Counted from the stretch's first letter, positions 8,380-17,348 are shown. The stretch is 64,000 nucleotides of DNA from Dermacoccus abyssi (GCF_003515945.1 NZ_QWLM01000009.1:56709-120708), one strand, 5' to 3'. Program-made: numbers and translations. Notes: generated from the letters alone by a model not told the origin.

Positions 8380-9630
8380 TCAGGCCTCGACGATGTCCTG
8401 ACCGAGATAGCGGCCCGGACGTGGCGCCGCAGGCAGGAGGTAGACCCCCGAGCCGATCGGTGTCGTCCAGGTGTTGAGCAGGTCGGCTTCGGCCAACCGT
8501 TGCTGGATGGGGACGAACTGTCTGACCACGTCGGCGCAGAACGCGACGAACACGAGCCCGCGATCACTCGTGCCGTCGTCACGCGCGACCTCGTAGCTGT
8601 ACGGACGCCGCAGGATCCGCTCGCCCGTCTTCTTCGGCATCGCCCGCGGCACGTGCGCCGCAGGGTTGATGACGGTGAGGCCGAGCTCGTCGGTCTTCTC
8701 GGGGTCGATCGGATCGGTGGCCTTCGTCCCCGTGAGCGGAGCGCCGTTCGTCAGGCGCCTGCCGATCGCGTTCTCCTGAGCCGTGCGGTCGAGCGACTGC
8801 CACACGTCGACGTCCATGCGGATGCGGCGGATGACCATGCCGGTCGTCCCCTCCATCCAGGACGCGCCGGGCTGGGCCGCGTTCCACACGCGGCCCGCCT
8901 CGGTGCCCGCGACGTTCGGCTGCTCCATGCCGTCGAGCTGACCGAAGAGGTTTCGCGTCACCCCGCCGTCGCTCGGGCGAGCTCCAGCGGCGAACCCCCG
9001 TTGCTGCCAACGCGGGGTTGCCGTGCCCTTGAGTGCGCTGACGAGCTGGCCGACGACGTGACTCACCGTGACCGGGTTGTCGGTGTCGACCTGGACGACG
9101 AGATCCGTTTGCTTCCACGGCTTCTCGAAGTCGTCGATCGTCATGGACGGAATGGGCTTCAGCCACGCGGGAGCCTCGGCCCGCATGCCGTAGAGGTCGA
9201 AGACGCGGGGGCCGAGGCCGACGGCTATCGCCACGTCCCCGGCTCGTGGAGCCAGTTCGTGGGCAACGTCGGGCAGGGGTGACGCGCCCTTGACGAAGCG
9301 CGCCGCCGCGTCGTCGAGGACGACGAGGGCGCGACGCAGTTCGTCCCTCGTCGCGTCGTCCGGTAGGTCGAGCCCGACCCAGTGCGCGTGCGTGCCGGGC
9401 TTCGTCGTGACCCCGCTCTGACGCGGCGGCCCGGAGGCCACCGTCCAGCTGGCGCGTTGGGCCGAGTTCGACGCCGACGACGAGCCGCGAGACTGCGCCT
9501 CGCAACCGGTGAGCGCCAGGGCGCCGAGGCCGGAGAGCGCGCCGGCGACAACGCCTCGTCGCGTGGGACGAACTGCCGGCGTTGCGTCGTCGCTCGTCAC
9601 CGGGCAGGGGCCGGCGAAGAAGTTCTCCAT
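8380..9630 (-). CDS. Dyp-type haem peroxidase, exported
   Basis: A 416-residue dye-decolourising peroxidase. The N-terminus has a twin-arginine signal (RPTRRGVVAG) running into a lipobox-like LALTGC near residue 43, so the folded haem protein is probably exported and lipid-anchored. The family motif GxxDG appears as GQLDG, and the proximal haem His lies in NPAAHVPRA. The C-terminal FVAFCADVVRQFVPIQQRL block is typical. An AGGAACCC ribosome-binding site precedes ATG 9630. It follows the PCu(A)C and membrane-protein genes, an arrangement common in actinobacteria that links it to copper or iron handling at the envelope. Confidence 0.9.
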   Translation of the reverse strand: MENFFAGPCPVTSDDATPAVRPTRRGVVAGALSGLGALALTGCEAQSRGSSSASNSAQRASWTVASGPPRQSGVTTKPGTHAHWVGLDLPDDATRDELRRALVVLDDAAARFVKGASPLPDVAHELAPRAGDVAIAVGLGPRVFDLYGMRAEAPAWLKPIPSMTIDDFEKPWKQTDLVVQVDTDNPVTVSHVVGQLVSALKGTATPRWQQRGFAAGARPSDGGVTRNLFGQLDGMEQPNVAGTEAGRVWNAAQPGASWMEGTTGMVIRRIRMDVDVWQSLDRTAQENAIGRRLTNGAPLTGTKATDPIDPEKTDELGLTVINPAAHVPRAMPKKTGERILRRPYSYEVARDDGTSDRGLVFVAFCADVVRQFVPIQQRLAEADLLNTWTTPIGSGVYLLPAAPRPGRYLGQDIVEA

Positions 9631-9694
9631 GGGTTCCTCCGGACCGGGCGCGGGGCGTGAAGCCTCGCGCCCGGCCGTGTCGGGACGAGTGGGA

Positions 9695-10312
9695 TCAGTG
9701 CGACGACGCGTGCGTCATGCCGGGCATTTCTGACGTGCCCGATTCACCGGACGACGGCGACGCGTCACCCGACCCGGCGTCGGAGTACTTCTCCTTGGCG
9801 CCGTCGTAGGCCCGCACGGGGAACGTCAGCTTCGTGCTCGAACCGTCCTTGAAGGTGACGGTGAGCTGCTGCTCGTCGCCAGCCGCGAGCGCCTTGCTCA
9901 GCTTCATGAACATGAGGTGGTTGCCACCAGGGGCGAGCTTCAAGGTGCCACCGGGCGCCAGCGTGAAGTTCGACGTCTGCTTCATCTCCATGCCGTTCGC
10001 GGTCTTCGTCGTGACGTGGAGTTGGACGGGCCCGGCGTCGCCGCTCGCGCCGGTGATGACGACGGGCTCGTTACCCGTGTTCTTCCAGGTGCCGAAAGCG
10101 GCGCTCATGCCGCTTTCGGCTGCCTTGGCCCAACCGTCTGAGGCTTTGAGGGAGGTCGCCATCGTCACCTTCGACGAAGTGGACGACGTGCTCTGGCGGC
10201 TCTTCGACGACGCATTGTCGTCCTTCGAACAGGCTGCGGCCGTGAAGGCGAGCGCGGCGATGAGCGCGGTGGCGGCGACTCGGCGAACGGTGGGCAGGGT
10301 GGAGCGAATCAT
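9695..10312 (-). CDS. Copper chaperone PCu(A)C-like lipoprotein
   Basis: A 205-residue lipoprotein: basic N-terminus, hydrophobic segment, lipobox ending AFTAAAC with Cys28, then a Ser-rich linker. The core matches PCu(A)C domains, which hold Cu(I) outside the membrane and deliver it to cuproproteins such as cytochrome oxidase. It has DGWAKA, the MEMKQ methionines, and the GGNHLMFMKLSKAL block that carries the His/Met copper ligands. The C-terminal MPGMTHASSH adds extra Met/His ligands. It sits 64 bp upstream of the DyP peroxidase gene in the same orientation. Confidence 0.87.
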   Translation of the reverse strand: MIRSTLPTVRRVAATALIAALAFTAAACSKDDNASSKSRQSTSSTSSKVTMATSLKASDGWAKAAESGMSAAFGTWKNTGNEPVVITGASGDAGPVQLHVTTKTANGMEMKQTSNFTLAPGGTLKLAPGGNHLMFMKLSKALAAGDEQQLTVTFKDGSSTKLTFPVRAYDGAKEKYSDAGSGDASPSSGESGTSEMPGMTHASSH

Positions 10313-10412
10313 GGTGAGGTCTTTCGTTTCTCGTGCCGCGCGCAGGCGGCGGCGCCGCGATCACTCGGGGTGCGCAGGTAGCGCGTCCCGGTGAGGGCGC
10401 GTGGGGTGGGAA

Positions 10413-10958
10413 TCAGTGCGAGAGAACGAAAACCGCAGGCGGCGCGCGGGAGGCGCGAGGGCTGCGCACAAACGTCGGACGAGGCACTCGGACGGCGTCG
10501 AAAGCCGTCTGGCGGACGACGAAGTGGCCCCAGGCCGGGACGACGAGGTGCGGCAGGACGCGGCGCAGTGTCCACGCGAGTGCGCGTTCGCCGTACGCGA
10601 GACACAGCGAGAAGAGCACGGTGGCGACGATGTGAGCGGCCGCCATCTGCGTCCAGCCCTCGTCGGCCTCGACAAGTTGCGGTTGCACATGGTGCCCGGC
10701 CGGCATCGACATCGTCATGACGGCGTGCAGCAGAACCTGCGCGAGGCCCATGACGACGACGATCTGGGCGAAGCTCCAGCGGCGCCTGCTCAGCGTGAAC
10801 ATGATCGGCGTGCCGACGGCGGCGAGAAGGACGAGCAGCCCGACGGGCGCTTCGTGGGCGCCCCCGACGATGTGGGCGATGCCGGCGCTACAGGCCGTGA
10901 GGGCGGCAACGAGCAGGCTGCGCAGAAGGCGCACCGTCGTCGTCGGCCCGAGGCTCAT
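10413..10958 (-). CDS. Membrane protein of the copper/DyP cluster, unknown function
   Basis: A 181-residue protein with four to five hydrophobic segments (about 8-28, 36-54, 63-84, 103-122) and a basic C-terminal tail rich in Arg and Pro. A His-containing MPAGHHVQPQ loop follows TM3 and could bind metal. It is the first gene of a set with the PCu(A)C lipoprotein and DyP peroxidase genes, separated by 100 bp. No family is named with confidence; similar small membrane proteins often accompany actinobacterial PCu(A)C genes. Confidence 0.65.
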   Translation of the reverse strand: MSLGPTTTVRLLRSLLVAALTACSAGIAHIVGGAHEAPVGLLVLLAAVGTPIMFTLSRRRWSFAQIVVVMGLAQVLLHAVMTMSMPAGHHVQPQLVEADEGWTQMAAAHIVATVLFSLCLAYGERALAWTLRRVLPHLVVPAWGHFVVRQTAFDAVRVPRPTFVRSPRASRAPPAVFVLSH

Positions 10959-11045
10959 ACGTTCAGCCTATGGCACTGCCCTTTCGCGTTTGCGGGCGCG
11001 TGGCAGCCTTGGGCGGAGCCGAGCGCCCCGCCCGAGAGGAACCCC

Positions 11046-11615
11046 ATGCGCCCCGTCGTCGTCACCGAATTCATCAGCCTCGACGGCGTCGTCGACTCCC
11101 CCGGCGGCGGTGAGTACGAGCACGCGGGCTGGACGTTCAAGGACATCGAGTTCGTCCCGGAGGCCTACGCCGTCAAGGGTCGCGAACAGGAGGAGGCCTC
11201 TGCGCTGCTCCTGGGCCGCGTGACATTCGAGGAGTTCGCCCCCGTCTGGCCGACGATGGACGACTTCGCCACGTACAACGCCATGCCGAAGTACGTCGTC
11301 TCGCGGACGTTGGACGATGCGGCCGTCACCGACATCGACTGGGCCGACTGCCACGTGCTGCGTTCGCTTGACGAGGTCGCAAAGCTCAAGGAGGCCGACG
11401 GCGGCCCGATCCTCGTCCACGGTTCGGCGGCCCCCGTTCAGAGCCTGTTGGCTGCCGGGCTCGTCGACGGGTTCACGCTGCTCGAGTTCCCCGTCGTCCT
11501 CGGTTCGGGTAAACGGCTGTGGGCCGAAGGGATCGGTCGAACGGATCTACGCCTTCGCAACACCGAGGCGTACTCCAATGGCATCCGGCTCGCGGAGTTC
11601 GACGTCGTGCAGTGA
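11046..11615 (+). CDS. Dihydrofolate reductase-family (RibD C-terminal) protein
   Basis: A 189-residue protein of the DHFR/RibD-C superfamily, a NADPH-binding reductase fold. The N-terminus VVVTEFISLDGVVDSPGG is diagnostic. ASALLLGRVTFEEFAPVWP corresponds to the LGRxTY motif, YVVSRTL is the central strand, and GPILVHGSAAPVQSLLAAGLVDGFTLLEFPVVLGSGKRLW is the usual C-terminal block (quoted here in part as GSAAPVQ and VVLGSGKRLW). A GAGAGGAAC ribosome-binding site precedes ATG 11046. Substrate unknown; not a classical folate reductase. Confidence 0.87.
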   Translation: MRPVVVTEFISLDGVVDSPGGGEYEHAGWTFKDIEFVPEAYAVKGREQEEASALLLGRVTFEEFAPVWPTMDDFATYNAMPKYVVSRTLDDAAVTDIDWADCHVLRSLDEVAKLKEADGGPILVHGSAAPVQSLLAAGLVDGFTLLEFPVVLGSGKRLWAEGIGRTDLRLRNTEAYSNGIRLAEFDVVQ

Positions 11616-11760
11616 GGGCGCGCGCAGCTTAGGCCGACGAATTTCCGTCGTCTGACGTCGGCCCGACAAATTAAGAGACGGTCGTCCGACTCACGATTTC
11701 TCCACTGAGTGGAACTCACATAACTCGAACTTAGGGACGTGAAAAGTAGGAAACCAGACG

Positions 11761-12091
11761 GTGTCTTATTATTCTGCGTTGATGAAGACCCAGCTGGCCC
11801 AGCGACGCGCATCGACCACCCCGGTCGTGCGCGTCGAGGAGACCCTGCGCAACGCAGGCGCCTCGGTGCTGGCCGCCACCGGAATCCTGGCCTCCCCGTG
11901 GATCCTCTTCGCCATCGCGTGCAAGACGTACATCTACTTCACCACGGGCAACGTGGTACTTCCTGGGCGCGCCCACCCCCATCGGTATGTTCAACCGCGT
12001 CGTGCTCATGGGGGTTCTTCTCGGAGCGACCCTTGGCGCCACGATGCTGTTCAGTGCCGCTCTGTTACGCAAGAAGCGCCCCCGCAAATAA
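11761..12091 (+). pseudogene. Small membrane protein with apparent frameshift
   Basis: From GTG 11761 the frame encodes MSYYSALMKTQLA and then one good membrane segment (ASVLAATGILASPWILFAIA) up to YIYFTTGN. Near 11953-11958 the sensible frame moves by one base to WYFLGAPTPIGMFNRVV and a second membrane segment (GVLLGATLGATMLFSAALL), ending in a basic KKRPRK tail at TAA 12089. Each half alone looks truncated, while together they make a 109-residue two-helix protein. It is either a recent pseudogene or a sequence error. An AGGAAA lies ten or so bases before the GTG. Confidence 0.5.
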
Positions 12092-12171
12092 GCACCCTTA
12101 TAGGTGTAGGTGACTATTACGTCAACCGCGTAACGTCATGCTGATATCCGTTTTTTGGAAAGGTTTCAGCC

Positions 12172-12315
12172 ATGATCACCCTCGGGCTCATCCTGCTCAT
12201 CATCGGCCTCATCGCGAAGATGTCGATCCTGTGGACCATCGGCCTCGTCCTCATCGTCGTGGGCCTCATCCTCAACCTCGTGCCGATCGGTGGAACGCGT
12301 CGACGCGTCTTCTGA
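12172..12315 (+). CDS. DUF6131-like small hydrophobic protein
   Basis: A 47-residue protein from ATG 12172, preceded by GGAAAGG. It is almost wholly hydrophobic, with two glycine-containing helices (LGLILLIIGLIAKM and WTIGLVLIVVGLIL) and a basic end GGTRRRVF. This composition and the MSILWTIG turn match the actinobacterial DUF6131 family of unknown function. It is too short to be confused with shadow frames because the reading frame holds strong GC third-position bias throughout. Confidence 0.6.
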   Translation: MITLGLILLIIGLIAKMSILWTIGLVLIVVGLILNLVPIGGTRRRVF

Positions 12316-12415
12316 TCCACACCGTCAGCTGCCTCGGATGAGGGGGAACCATCCGGCGCGAACCGAGCACACGTCACCTGAATTTCGCGGAGCGCCCCGG
12401 TGATTCGGGAAAGGT

Positions 12416-12447
12416 CAGGTTGTGCGCGATATTTCACGCACAACCTG
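12416..12447. repeat. Dispersed palindromic element, copy A
   Basis: CAGGTTGTGCG and its exact reverse complement flank a 10-base AT-rich loop (12427-12436). Near-identical copies lie at 58933 and 60741. It sits 16 bp from the stop of the minus-strand epimerase gene, and the flank GCGATCAGTCAG, which contains that stop codon, is also conserved between copies. It probably works as a terminator, but its recurrence suggests a REP-like family. Confidence 0.75.
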
Positions 12448-12462
12448 CACGTTGGCGATCAG

Positions 12463-13347
12463 TCAGGGATGACGCTCGCCCTCACCGGCGAGGATGCTCG
12501 CGTAGCCCTCGCGGAACGTCGGGTAGGTGAGGGTGAAACCCGTTCCACGCAGGCGCGCGTTGCTCAGCCGCCGGGTGGCCGAGGGACGCGCCGCGCCCTC
12601 GTGCGCCGTGAAGGGCTCGGTGTCGACGCCGAGTTCGCGGGCGAGAAACGTCGCAACCTCGCGCGCCGGAGCAGGTGCGTCGTCGGTGAGCAGGTACAGC
12701 CCGTCGGCTTCGGCGCTCATCGTGAGCAGGTGGACGACGGCCGCCGCGGCGTCGTCGCGGTGGATGCGGTTCGTCATGCGGTCGGGGTCGGCGAGGTTGC
12801 CGGCACGCACCTGGTCGATGAACCACTCGCGTCCCGGTCCGTAGAGACCGCTGGGGCGCACGACGATACCCCGCGTTCCCACCGGCAGGCCCCCGAGGAA
12901 GTTCTGCTCGGCCTCGGCGAGCACGCGGCCCGTGGGGGTGTCCGCCGCGTCGGACGAGGTTTCGTCGACCCACGCGTCGCCGTTCTGCGCATGCCCCATC
13001 GCGCCGGTCGACGAGACGAACAGGGCCCGCTCCGGCGCCCAGCCGCGTGCTGCGACGTCACGCAGAACGGCGTCGACACCGTCGAGGAAGGTGGCACGGT
13101 ACCGCTCTTCACTTCGGCCGCCCGCGGTGAGGCAGATGACGAGGAGGCGTGGACCGTCACCAGCACCGTCGAAGGCGGGCAGATCAGGCAGTCCGTCCGA
13201 AACGTCGCCCGCCACACCGACGAGCGGAGCGGGCACGAGTGCTGCCCGTCGTCGGACGGCGACGACGCAGCGCCCGGCCGCAGCGAGACGAAGGCCGATC
13301 TCGGTGCCGAGGTCACCGGCGCCGATGAGGAGCGTGTCAGCAGTCAT
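12463..13347 (-). CDS. NAD(P)-dependent epimerase/dehydratase-like protein
   Basis: A 294-residue extended-SDR protein. The Rossmann start is TLLIGAGDLGTEIGLRLAAAG, a GxGxxG variant, followed by the strand LLVICLTAGG. LFVSSTGAMGH holds the catalytic-region Ser/Thr, but the usual YxxxK is not obvious. VVRPSGLYGPGR is the substrate-loop motif of this family, and IHRDDAAAAVVHLL is typical of YeeZ/NAD-epimerase-like proteins. Substrate is unknown. The stop codon lies in the conserved flank of palindromic element A. It is followed upstream by the aldehyde dehydrogenase gene 47 bp away. Confidence 0.75.
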   Translation of the reverse strand: MTADTLLIGAGDLGTEIGLRLAAAGRCVVAVRRRAALVPAPLVGVAGDVSDGLPDLPAFDGAGDGPRLLVICLTAGGRSEERYRATFLDGVDAVLRDVAARGWAPERALFVSSTGAMGHAQNGDAWVDETSSDAADTPTGRVLAEAEQNFLGGLPVGTRGIVVRPSGLYGPGREWFIDQVRAGNLADPDRMTNRIHRDDAAAAVVHLLTMSAEADGLYLLTDDAPAPAREVATFLARELGVDTEPFTAHEGAARPSATRRLSNARLRGTGFTLTYPTFREGYASILAGEGERHP

Positions 13348-13393
13348 GCCACCAGTCTCCCCGCCGGCGACCGGCGCGTCGAAGAACCCTCGA

Positions 13394-14797
13394 TCAGGAG
13401 GCGACTCGGACGAGCTTCGGGTTGGCGAATTCCGTGAATCCCCACCGTCCGAGCTCGCGCCCGTACCCGGAGCGGCGCACGCCGCCGAAGGGCAGACCGG
13501 CCTTTGTCGTGCCGTGTTCGTTGACGTAGGTCATGCCGACCTCGAGGCGCCGAGCGATCTCTTCAGCCTTCTCGACATCCTTGGCCCAGACGGAGCCGGA
13601 CAGGCCGAACGACGAGTCGTTGGCCACGCGCACGGCTTCGTCGACGGAGCTGTACGGGAAGATCATCGCGACCGGGCCGAAGATCTCCTCGGCGTACGCG
13701 TCCATCTCGCTCGTGACGCCGGTGATCACGGTCGGCGCCATCCATGCGCCGTCCTTGTCGAGCGCATCACCGCCGGCACGCAGCGTCGCGCCCTCGGAGA
13801 CGGCCTTGCGCACCTGCTCGACGACGCCGTCACGCGCCTCGATCGACGACAGCGGGCCCATCTCGGTGGCTTGGTCGAGCGGGTCGCCGACCTTGAGCTC
13901 CCCGACCGTCGTGACGACGACGTCGGTGAACTCGGCGAACATGGCCTGCGGCACGAAGATTCGCTTCGGCGAGTTGCACGCCTGCCCGGCGTTGCTCATC
14001 CGCGCCTTGGCGACCGCCTCGGCCGTCGCTGCGACGTCCACGTCGTCGAGGACGATGAGCGGGTCCGACCCGCCGAGTTCGAGCACGCTCATCTTGAGGT
14101 TCTTCGCCGCCGTTTCCGCGACGGCGATTCCGGCGCCCTCGCTCCCGGTGAGGGAGACGCCGCGCACCCGCGAGTCCTCGATGATGCTCGTCACCTGGTC
14201 GTTGCTGACGAAGAGGTTGATGTACGCGTCCTCGGGTACCCCGGCAGCGTGGAGGATCTCCTCGATGAACACAGCGGACGAGCCGCAGATCGACGCGTGC
14301 TTGAGCAGAATCGTGTTGCCCAGCATGAGGTTCGGCGCCGCGAAGCGGGCCACCTGGTAGTGCGGGAAGTTCCAGGGCATGACGCCCATGAGCACACCGA
14401 TCGGGTCGGTCACGACGACGGACGACGCCTCGTCACCGATGTCGAGCTTCTCCTCCTCGAGCAGGGCGGGGCCGTGCTCGCCGTACCAACGGAAGATCGA
14501 GCCGGCCAGCTCGACCTCGCCCTTGGCTTCTGTGAGGGGCTTGCCCATCTCCGTCGCGATGGTGCGCGCCAGTTCGTCAGCTCGCTCGTCGTAGGCATCG
14601 GCGACGCGCTTCATGGCGTCGGCGCGCGTCTGAGCCGATTCGCGACGCCAAGTGTCGAAAGCTGCGTGGGCACGTTCGACGGCTGCGCGCACGTCGGCGT
14701 CGGAGGTGGAGTCGAACTCCTTCTCGAAGACGCCGGTGGCGGGGTTCTCGATGCGGTAGGTCTGGATCTCCCTTCGTGAAGTGATCTCACTTCTCAC
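13394..14797 (-). CDS. NAD(P)-dependent succinate-semialdehyde dehydrogenase-like enzyme
   Basis: A 467-residue aldehyde dehydrogenase. The catalytic Glu240 is in VLELGGSDP and the nucleophile Cys274 in [30 protein letters not shown] is the cofactor-side motif, and the C-terminus has [18 protein letters not shown]. The length, just under 470, and the missing N-terminal extension match the short GabD/SSADH-like group, which oxidises succinate semialdehyde to succinate. The start is uncertain: GTG 14797 is the only in-frame candidate near the 5' end, and a GGGAG directly precedes an Ile codon further in. Confidence 0.82.
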   Translation of the reverse strand: MRSEITSRREIQTYRIENPATGVFEKEFDSTSDADVRAAVERAHAAFDTWRRESAQTRADAMKRVADAYDERADELARTIATEMGKPLTEAKGEVELAGSIFRWYGEHGPALLEEEKLDIGDEASSVVVTDPIGVLMGVMPWNFPHYQVARFAAPNLMLGNTILLKHASICGSSAVFIEEILHAAGVPEDAYINLFVSNDQVTSIIEDSRVRGVSLTGSEGAGIAVAETAAKNLKMSVLELGGSDPLIVLDDVDVAATAEAVAKARMSNAGQACNSPKRIFVPQAMFAEFTDVVVTTVGELKVGDPLDQATEMGPLSSIEARDGVVEQVRKAVSEGATLRAGGDALDKDGAWMAPTVITGVTSEMDAYAEEIFGPVAMIFPYSSVDEAVRVANDSSFGLSGSVWAKDVEKAEEIARRLEVGMTYVNEHGTTKAGLPFGGVRRSGYGRELGRWGFTEFANPKLVRVAS

Positions 14798-14864
14798 GAG
14801 GGGGAGCAGTGGGTCGGTCGAGAATCATTCAGTTCAAATGAGATTCAACCCGCAGGGGTGTGTG

Positions 14865-14878
14865 GTTCCACGTGAAAC
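14865..14878. promoter_or_regulatory. Near-consensus parS (ParB-binding) site
   Basis: GTTCCACGTGAAAC differs by one base from the 14-bp Streptomyces-type parS palindrome GTTTCACGTGAAAC. It lies in the 111-bp gap between the aldehyde dehydrogenase and monooxygenase genes. A perfect copy occurs at 46358. ParB binding is inferred from sequence only. Confidence 0.55.
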
Positions 14879-14908
14879 ATCCCTGGGGCACACGACGGGA
14901 TCAGGTGC

Positions 14909-15928
14909 CTACTTCGTGCCGATCCGCCGCCACAGGAGATCGCGGGTGGGCGACAGGGCAACCCGCATTCCCCACCCGGCCACCGTGCGGGCGACCTGGG
15001 TGACGGGCAGTCGGCGCGCTTGCCACGCTGCGAGCGACCGATTGGTGTTGAGGATGCGCGCGAGGGAGGCCGCATCGAGGGCGGCGTCACTCGCACCGCG
15101 TCCGAGGTTCGGCGGAGCGGCGTGGGCGGCGTCGCCGATGACGACGTAACGCCCGGAGACGTAGCGATGCATCGGCGGCGTGACCCACAGGCGGGTCGCG
15201 AGTGTGTCATCGCCCGCGGCGTCGAGCACCTCCCGCAGATGCGGGGCAGCCGCGGCGAAGCGCTCGCGCGCCTCGGCGACCACGGTCGTCACGTCGAGCG
15301 GCTCCGGGCCGAGGTCGCTCACGTGTCCGGTGAACCAGTAGAGCGCATCCCCGACCGGCGCGAGCCCGAACAGCGTTCCGGCGCCCCAGTACTCACCGAC
15401 CAGTGGCCGCAACCTGTCGGCCGCAGCGCCGGCGGGCACGATGCCACGCAACGTGACGTAGGGCGTCTCACGACGCTCGGCCGCGCCGGGCTGGACGAGG
15501 CCACGCACCCGCGAGCGCACGCCGTCAGCGCCGACGACGAGGTCGGCGTCGAGGGTGCTCGGATCGGTGACCTCGGCCATCACGCGACGAACGCTTCCGG
15601 GCACAGCCGCAGCGAGCGCCTCCATGAGGGCCGGGCGCATCACCATGGCGAGATCCGGGCCGCGGACCGTCGCGACGCGGGCGCCGTCGAGGCGGTAGAG
15701 GCCGCCGTGGTCGGCCTTCGTCGGCGCGGGAAGTGCGACACCGAGGCGCGCGAGCGTGCGGCGAGCGCCGGGCCACAGGCCGAGCGCGGCACCCGTCGTC
15801 CGCTCGGGTTGGGCCTCGACGAGGGTGACGTCGAAGCGCGCCGGGTCGAGCGCCGCGGCCAACGTCAGGCCCGCGATTCCGCCGCCGACGACGGCAACAC
15901 GGGTCAGTCCGGAGGGCGCGTCACTCAT
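14909..15928 (-). CDS. FAD-dependent monooxygenase (PHBH fold)
   Basis: A 339-residue flavoprotein starting at ATG 15928 (an in-frame ATG three codons upstream is possible). The FAD-binding GxGxxG motif is VAVVGGGIAGLTLA at the N-terminus. The DG motif is LVVGADGVRSRVRG, and the second FAD motif is GRYVVIGDAAHAAPPNLGRGAS, close to the usual GDAAHxxxPxxGxG. These place it in the group A hydroxylases that oxygenate aromatic or related substrates with NAD(P)H. Substrate unknown. No pathway genes adjoin it. Confidence 0.85.
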   Translation of the reverse strand: MSDAPSGLTRVAVVGGGIAGLTLAAALDPARFDVTLVEAQPERTTGAALGLWPGARRTLARLGVALPAPTKADHGGLYRLDGARVATVRGPDLAMVMRPALMEALAAAVPGSVRRVMAEVTDPSTLDADLVVGADGVRSRVRGLVQPGAAERRETPYVTLRGIVPAGAAADRLRPLVGEYWGAGTLFGLAPVGDALYWFTGHVSDLGPEPLDVTTVVAEARERFAAAAPHLREVLDAAGDDTLATRLWVTPPMHRYVSGRYVVIGDAAHAAPPNLGRGASDAALDAASLARILNTNRSLAAWQARRLPVTQVARTVAGWGMRVALSPTRDLLWRRIGTK

Positions 15929-15965
15929 GCGCCACACGGTAGCGGGACGAGCGAGGGGCCCGCCC

Positions 15966-16526
15966 TCAACGCAGCTGAGCCGTCACCTGGCGCACCGACG
16001 GCGCGCCGGCACCCTGGTTGTAGGGCAGCTTCGACAACAGGTTGCCCATGGCGCAGGTGTTCGACAGGGCCGCGAAGACGAGACCCCCGCCGACCGCGCC
16101 CGAGAGCCATTTCGCCTTCGGCACGAGCGTGCTCGCCAGCACACCCGTGGCGACGAGGGAACCCGCCACGAGGCGCACCTGCCGCTCGAGATCCCAGCGT
16201 GCCTCGCCGTACTCGACGTCCTGGCCGGCGTCACGCCACGCCTCGAAGCCACCCTCGAGCACCGACGTGCGGGTGACACCGACACCGGCGAGTGCTCGCT
16301 GAGCGCGCTCGGCGCGCGGCCCGGCGCGGCAAATGAGCACGGCGTCCCTGTCGATACGACCACCGATGACGGCGGCGTTCGCGTCGAGCAGATCGACCGG
16401 CACGTTGATCGAGCCGGGGATGTGGGCGGTTCCGTACTCGGCAGGCGTTCGCACGTCGAGCAGGAGCAGGTCGTCCGAGTTCGCCGAGGCGAGGCCGGCG
16501 GCGTCGATACGGGGCGTGATGGTCAT
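15966..16526 (-). CDS. YgaP-like membrane rhodanese (rhodanese + DUF2892)
   Basis: A 186-residue protein. Residues 10-108 form a rhodanese domain with DVRTPAEYGTAHIPGSINVP and the catalytic Cys66 in VLICRAGPRAERA. Residues 115-165 hold two membrane helices of the DUF2892 type, ending in NTCAMGNLLSKLPYN. This is the layout of E. coli YgaP, a membrane-bound sulfurtransferase. It is the last gene in the minus-strand run behind the CstB-like and TauE genes, so it probably moves sulfane sulfur during persulfide detoxification at the membrane. GGAGAACC precedes ATG 16526. Confidence 0.88.
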   Translation of the reverse strand: MTITPRIDAAGLASANSDDLLLLDVRTPAEYGTAHIPGSINVPVDLLDANAAVIGGRIDRDAVLICRAGPRAERAQRALAGVGVTRTSVLEGGFEAWRDAGQDVEYGEARWDLERQVRLVAGSLVATGVLASTLVPKAKWLSGAVGGGLVFAALSNTCAMGNLLSKLPYNQGAGAPSVRQVTAQLR

Positions 16527-16550
16527 GGGGGTTCTCCTTCGAGAGGTTGA

Positions 16551-17348
16551 TCAGAACAGGTGAGGGATGCTGCGCCACGCCGTGTAGAACGAGACGAGCA
16601 GAAGTAAGGACGCGAACCCGAGTTGCAGGGTGCGTTTCGGGATCTTCGTCATGAGTCGGCCACCGACGAGCGCACCCGCGACGGCCATGGCGAGGAAGGG
16701 CGTCACGATCGACCAATCGATGACGCTCCCACCGGAGGAGTGGAAGAGAAACGAACTGACGCTGTTGATCGTGACGACGAGCAGCGACGTAGCGACGGCA
16801 AACGGCATGCCGTAGCCGAGAACCAGAGTCAGAGCCGGGACGATGACGAATCCACCACCGACGCCGAAGAAGCCGGTGAGCAACCCTACCCCGGTCGCCG
16901 TCACGACGAGCTTCACGATTCCGCCGACGTCACGCCTGCCCTCGTCGTCGGAGTGAAGCACGTCGCGTGGCCGACCCTCGACGTCTGCGGAACCCACGAG
17001 CGCCTTGCGGATCATGAGTGCCGCGACGACGACGAGCAAGCCGGCGAACATCGCGAGCAGGAGGTTGCCGTCCACCCCGGCCGCTGCGCGGGTGCCGAGG
17101 TAGGCGCCGCCGACGCCCAGCACACCGATCGTCACGCCCTGGCCCCACTGCACGGCGCCGCGACGATGGTGCGGCACGAGACCGACGAGGGAGCTCACAG
17201 CGACGATGACGAGCGACGCCGTCGTCGCCTCGTGCGGATCCTTGCCCACCGTGTACACGAGCACCGGGACGGTGAGGACGGCGCCACCTCCGCCGAGGCC
17301 ACCGATGAGAAGCCCGACGACCACCCCAGCGACAAGAGCGATGAGCAC
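16551..17348 (-). CDS. TauE/SafE family sulfite exporter
   Basis: A 265-residue membrane protein with seven to eight predicted helices in two homologous halves, each opening with a glycine-rich motif: VGLLIGGLGGGGAVLTVPVL at the start and GLLTGFFGVGGGFVIVPAL in the middle. This is the TauE/SafE (DUF81) signature. The two halves are joined by a charged cytoplasmic loop around residues 118-142. It starts at GTG 17348, five bases after the end of the CstB-like gene, so coupling is likely. In cst-type operons TauE exports sulfite made from persulfide oxidation, which fits here. Confidence 0.88.
   Translation of the reverse strand: MLIALVAGVVVGLLIGGLGGGGAVLTVPVLVYTVGKDPHEATTASLVIVAVSSLVGLVPHHRRGAVQWGQGVTIGVLGVGGAYLGTRAAAGVDGNLLLAMFAGLLVVVAALMIRKALVGSADVEGRPRDVLHSDDEGRRDVGGIVKLVVTATGVGLLTGFFGVGGGFVIVPALTLVLGYGMPFAVATSLLVVTINSVSSFLFHSSGGSVIDWSIVTPFLAMAVAGALVGGRLMTKIPKRTLQLGFASLLLLVSFYTAWRSIPHLF

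Noticed and set aside
10091..10120. Perfect 12-bp inverted repeat GCCGAAAGCGGC inside the PCu(A)C gene
   Set aside because: It lies within well-supported coding sequence and encodes ordinary residues; treated as chance.
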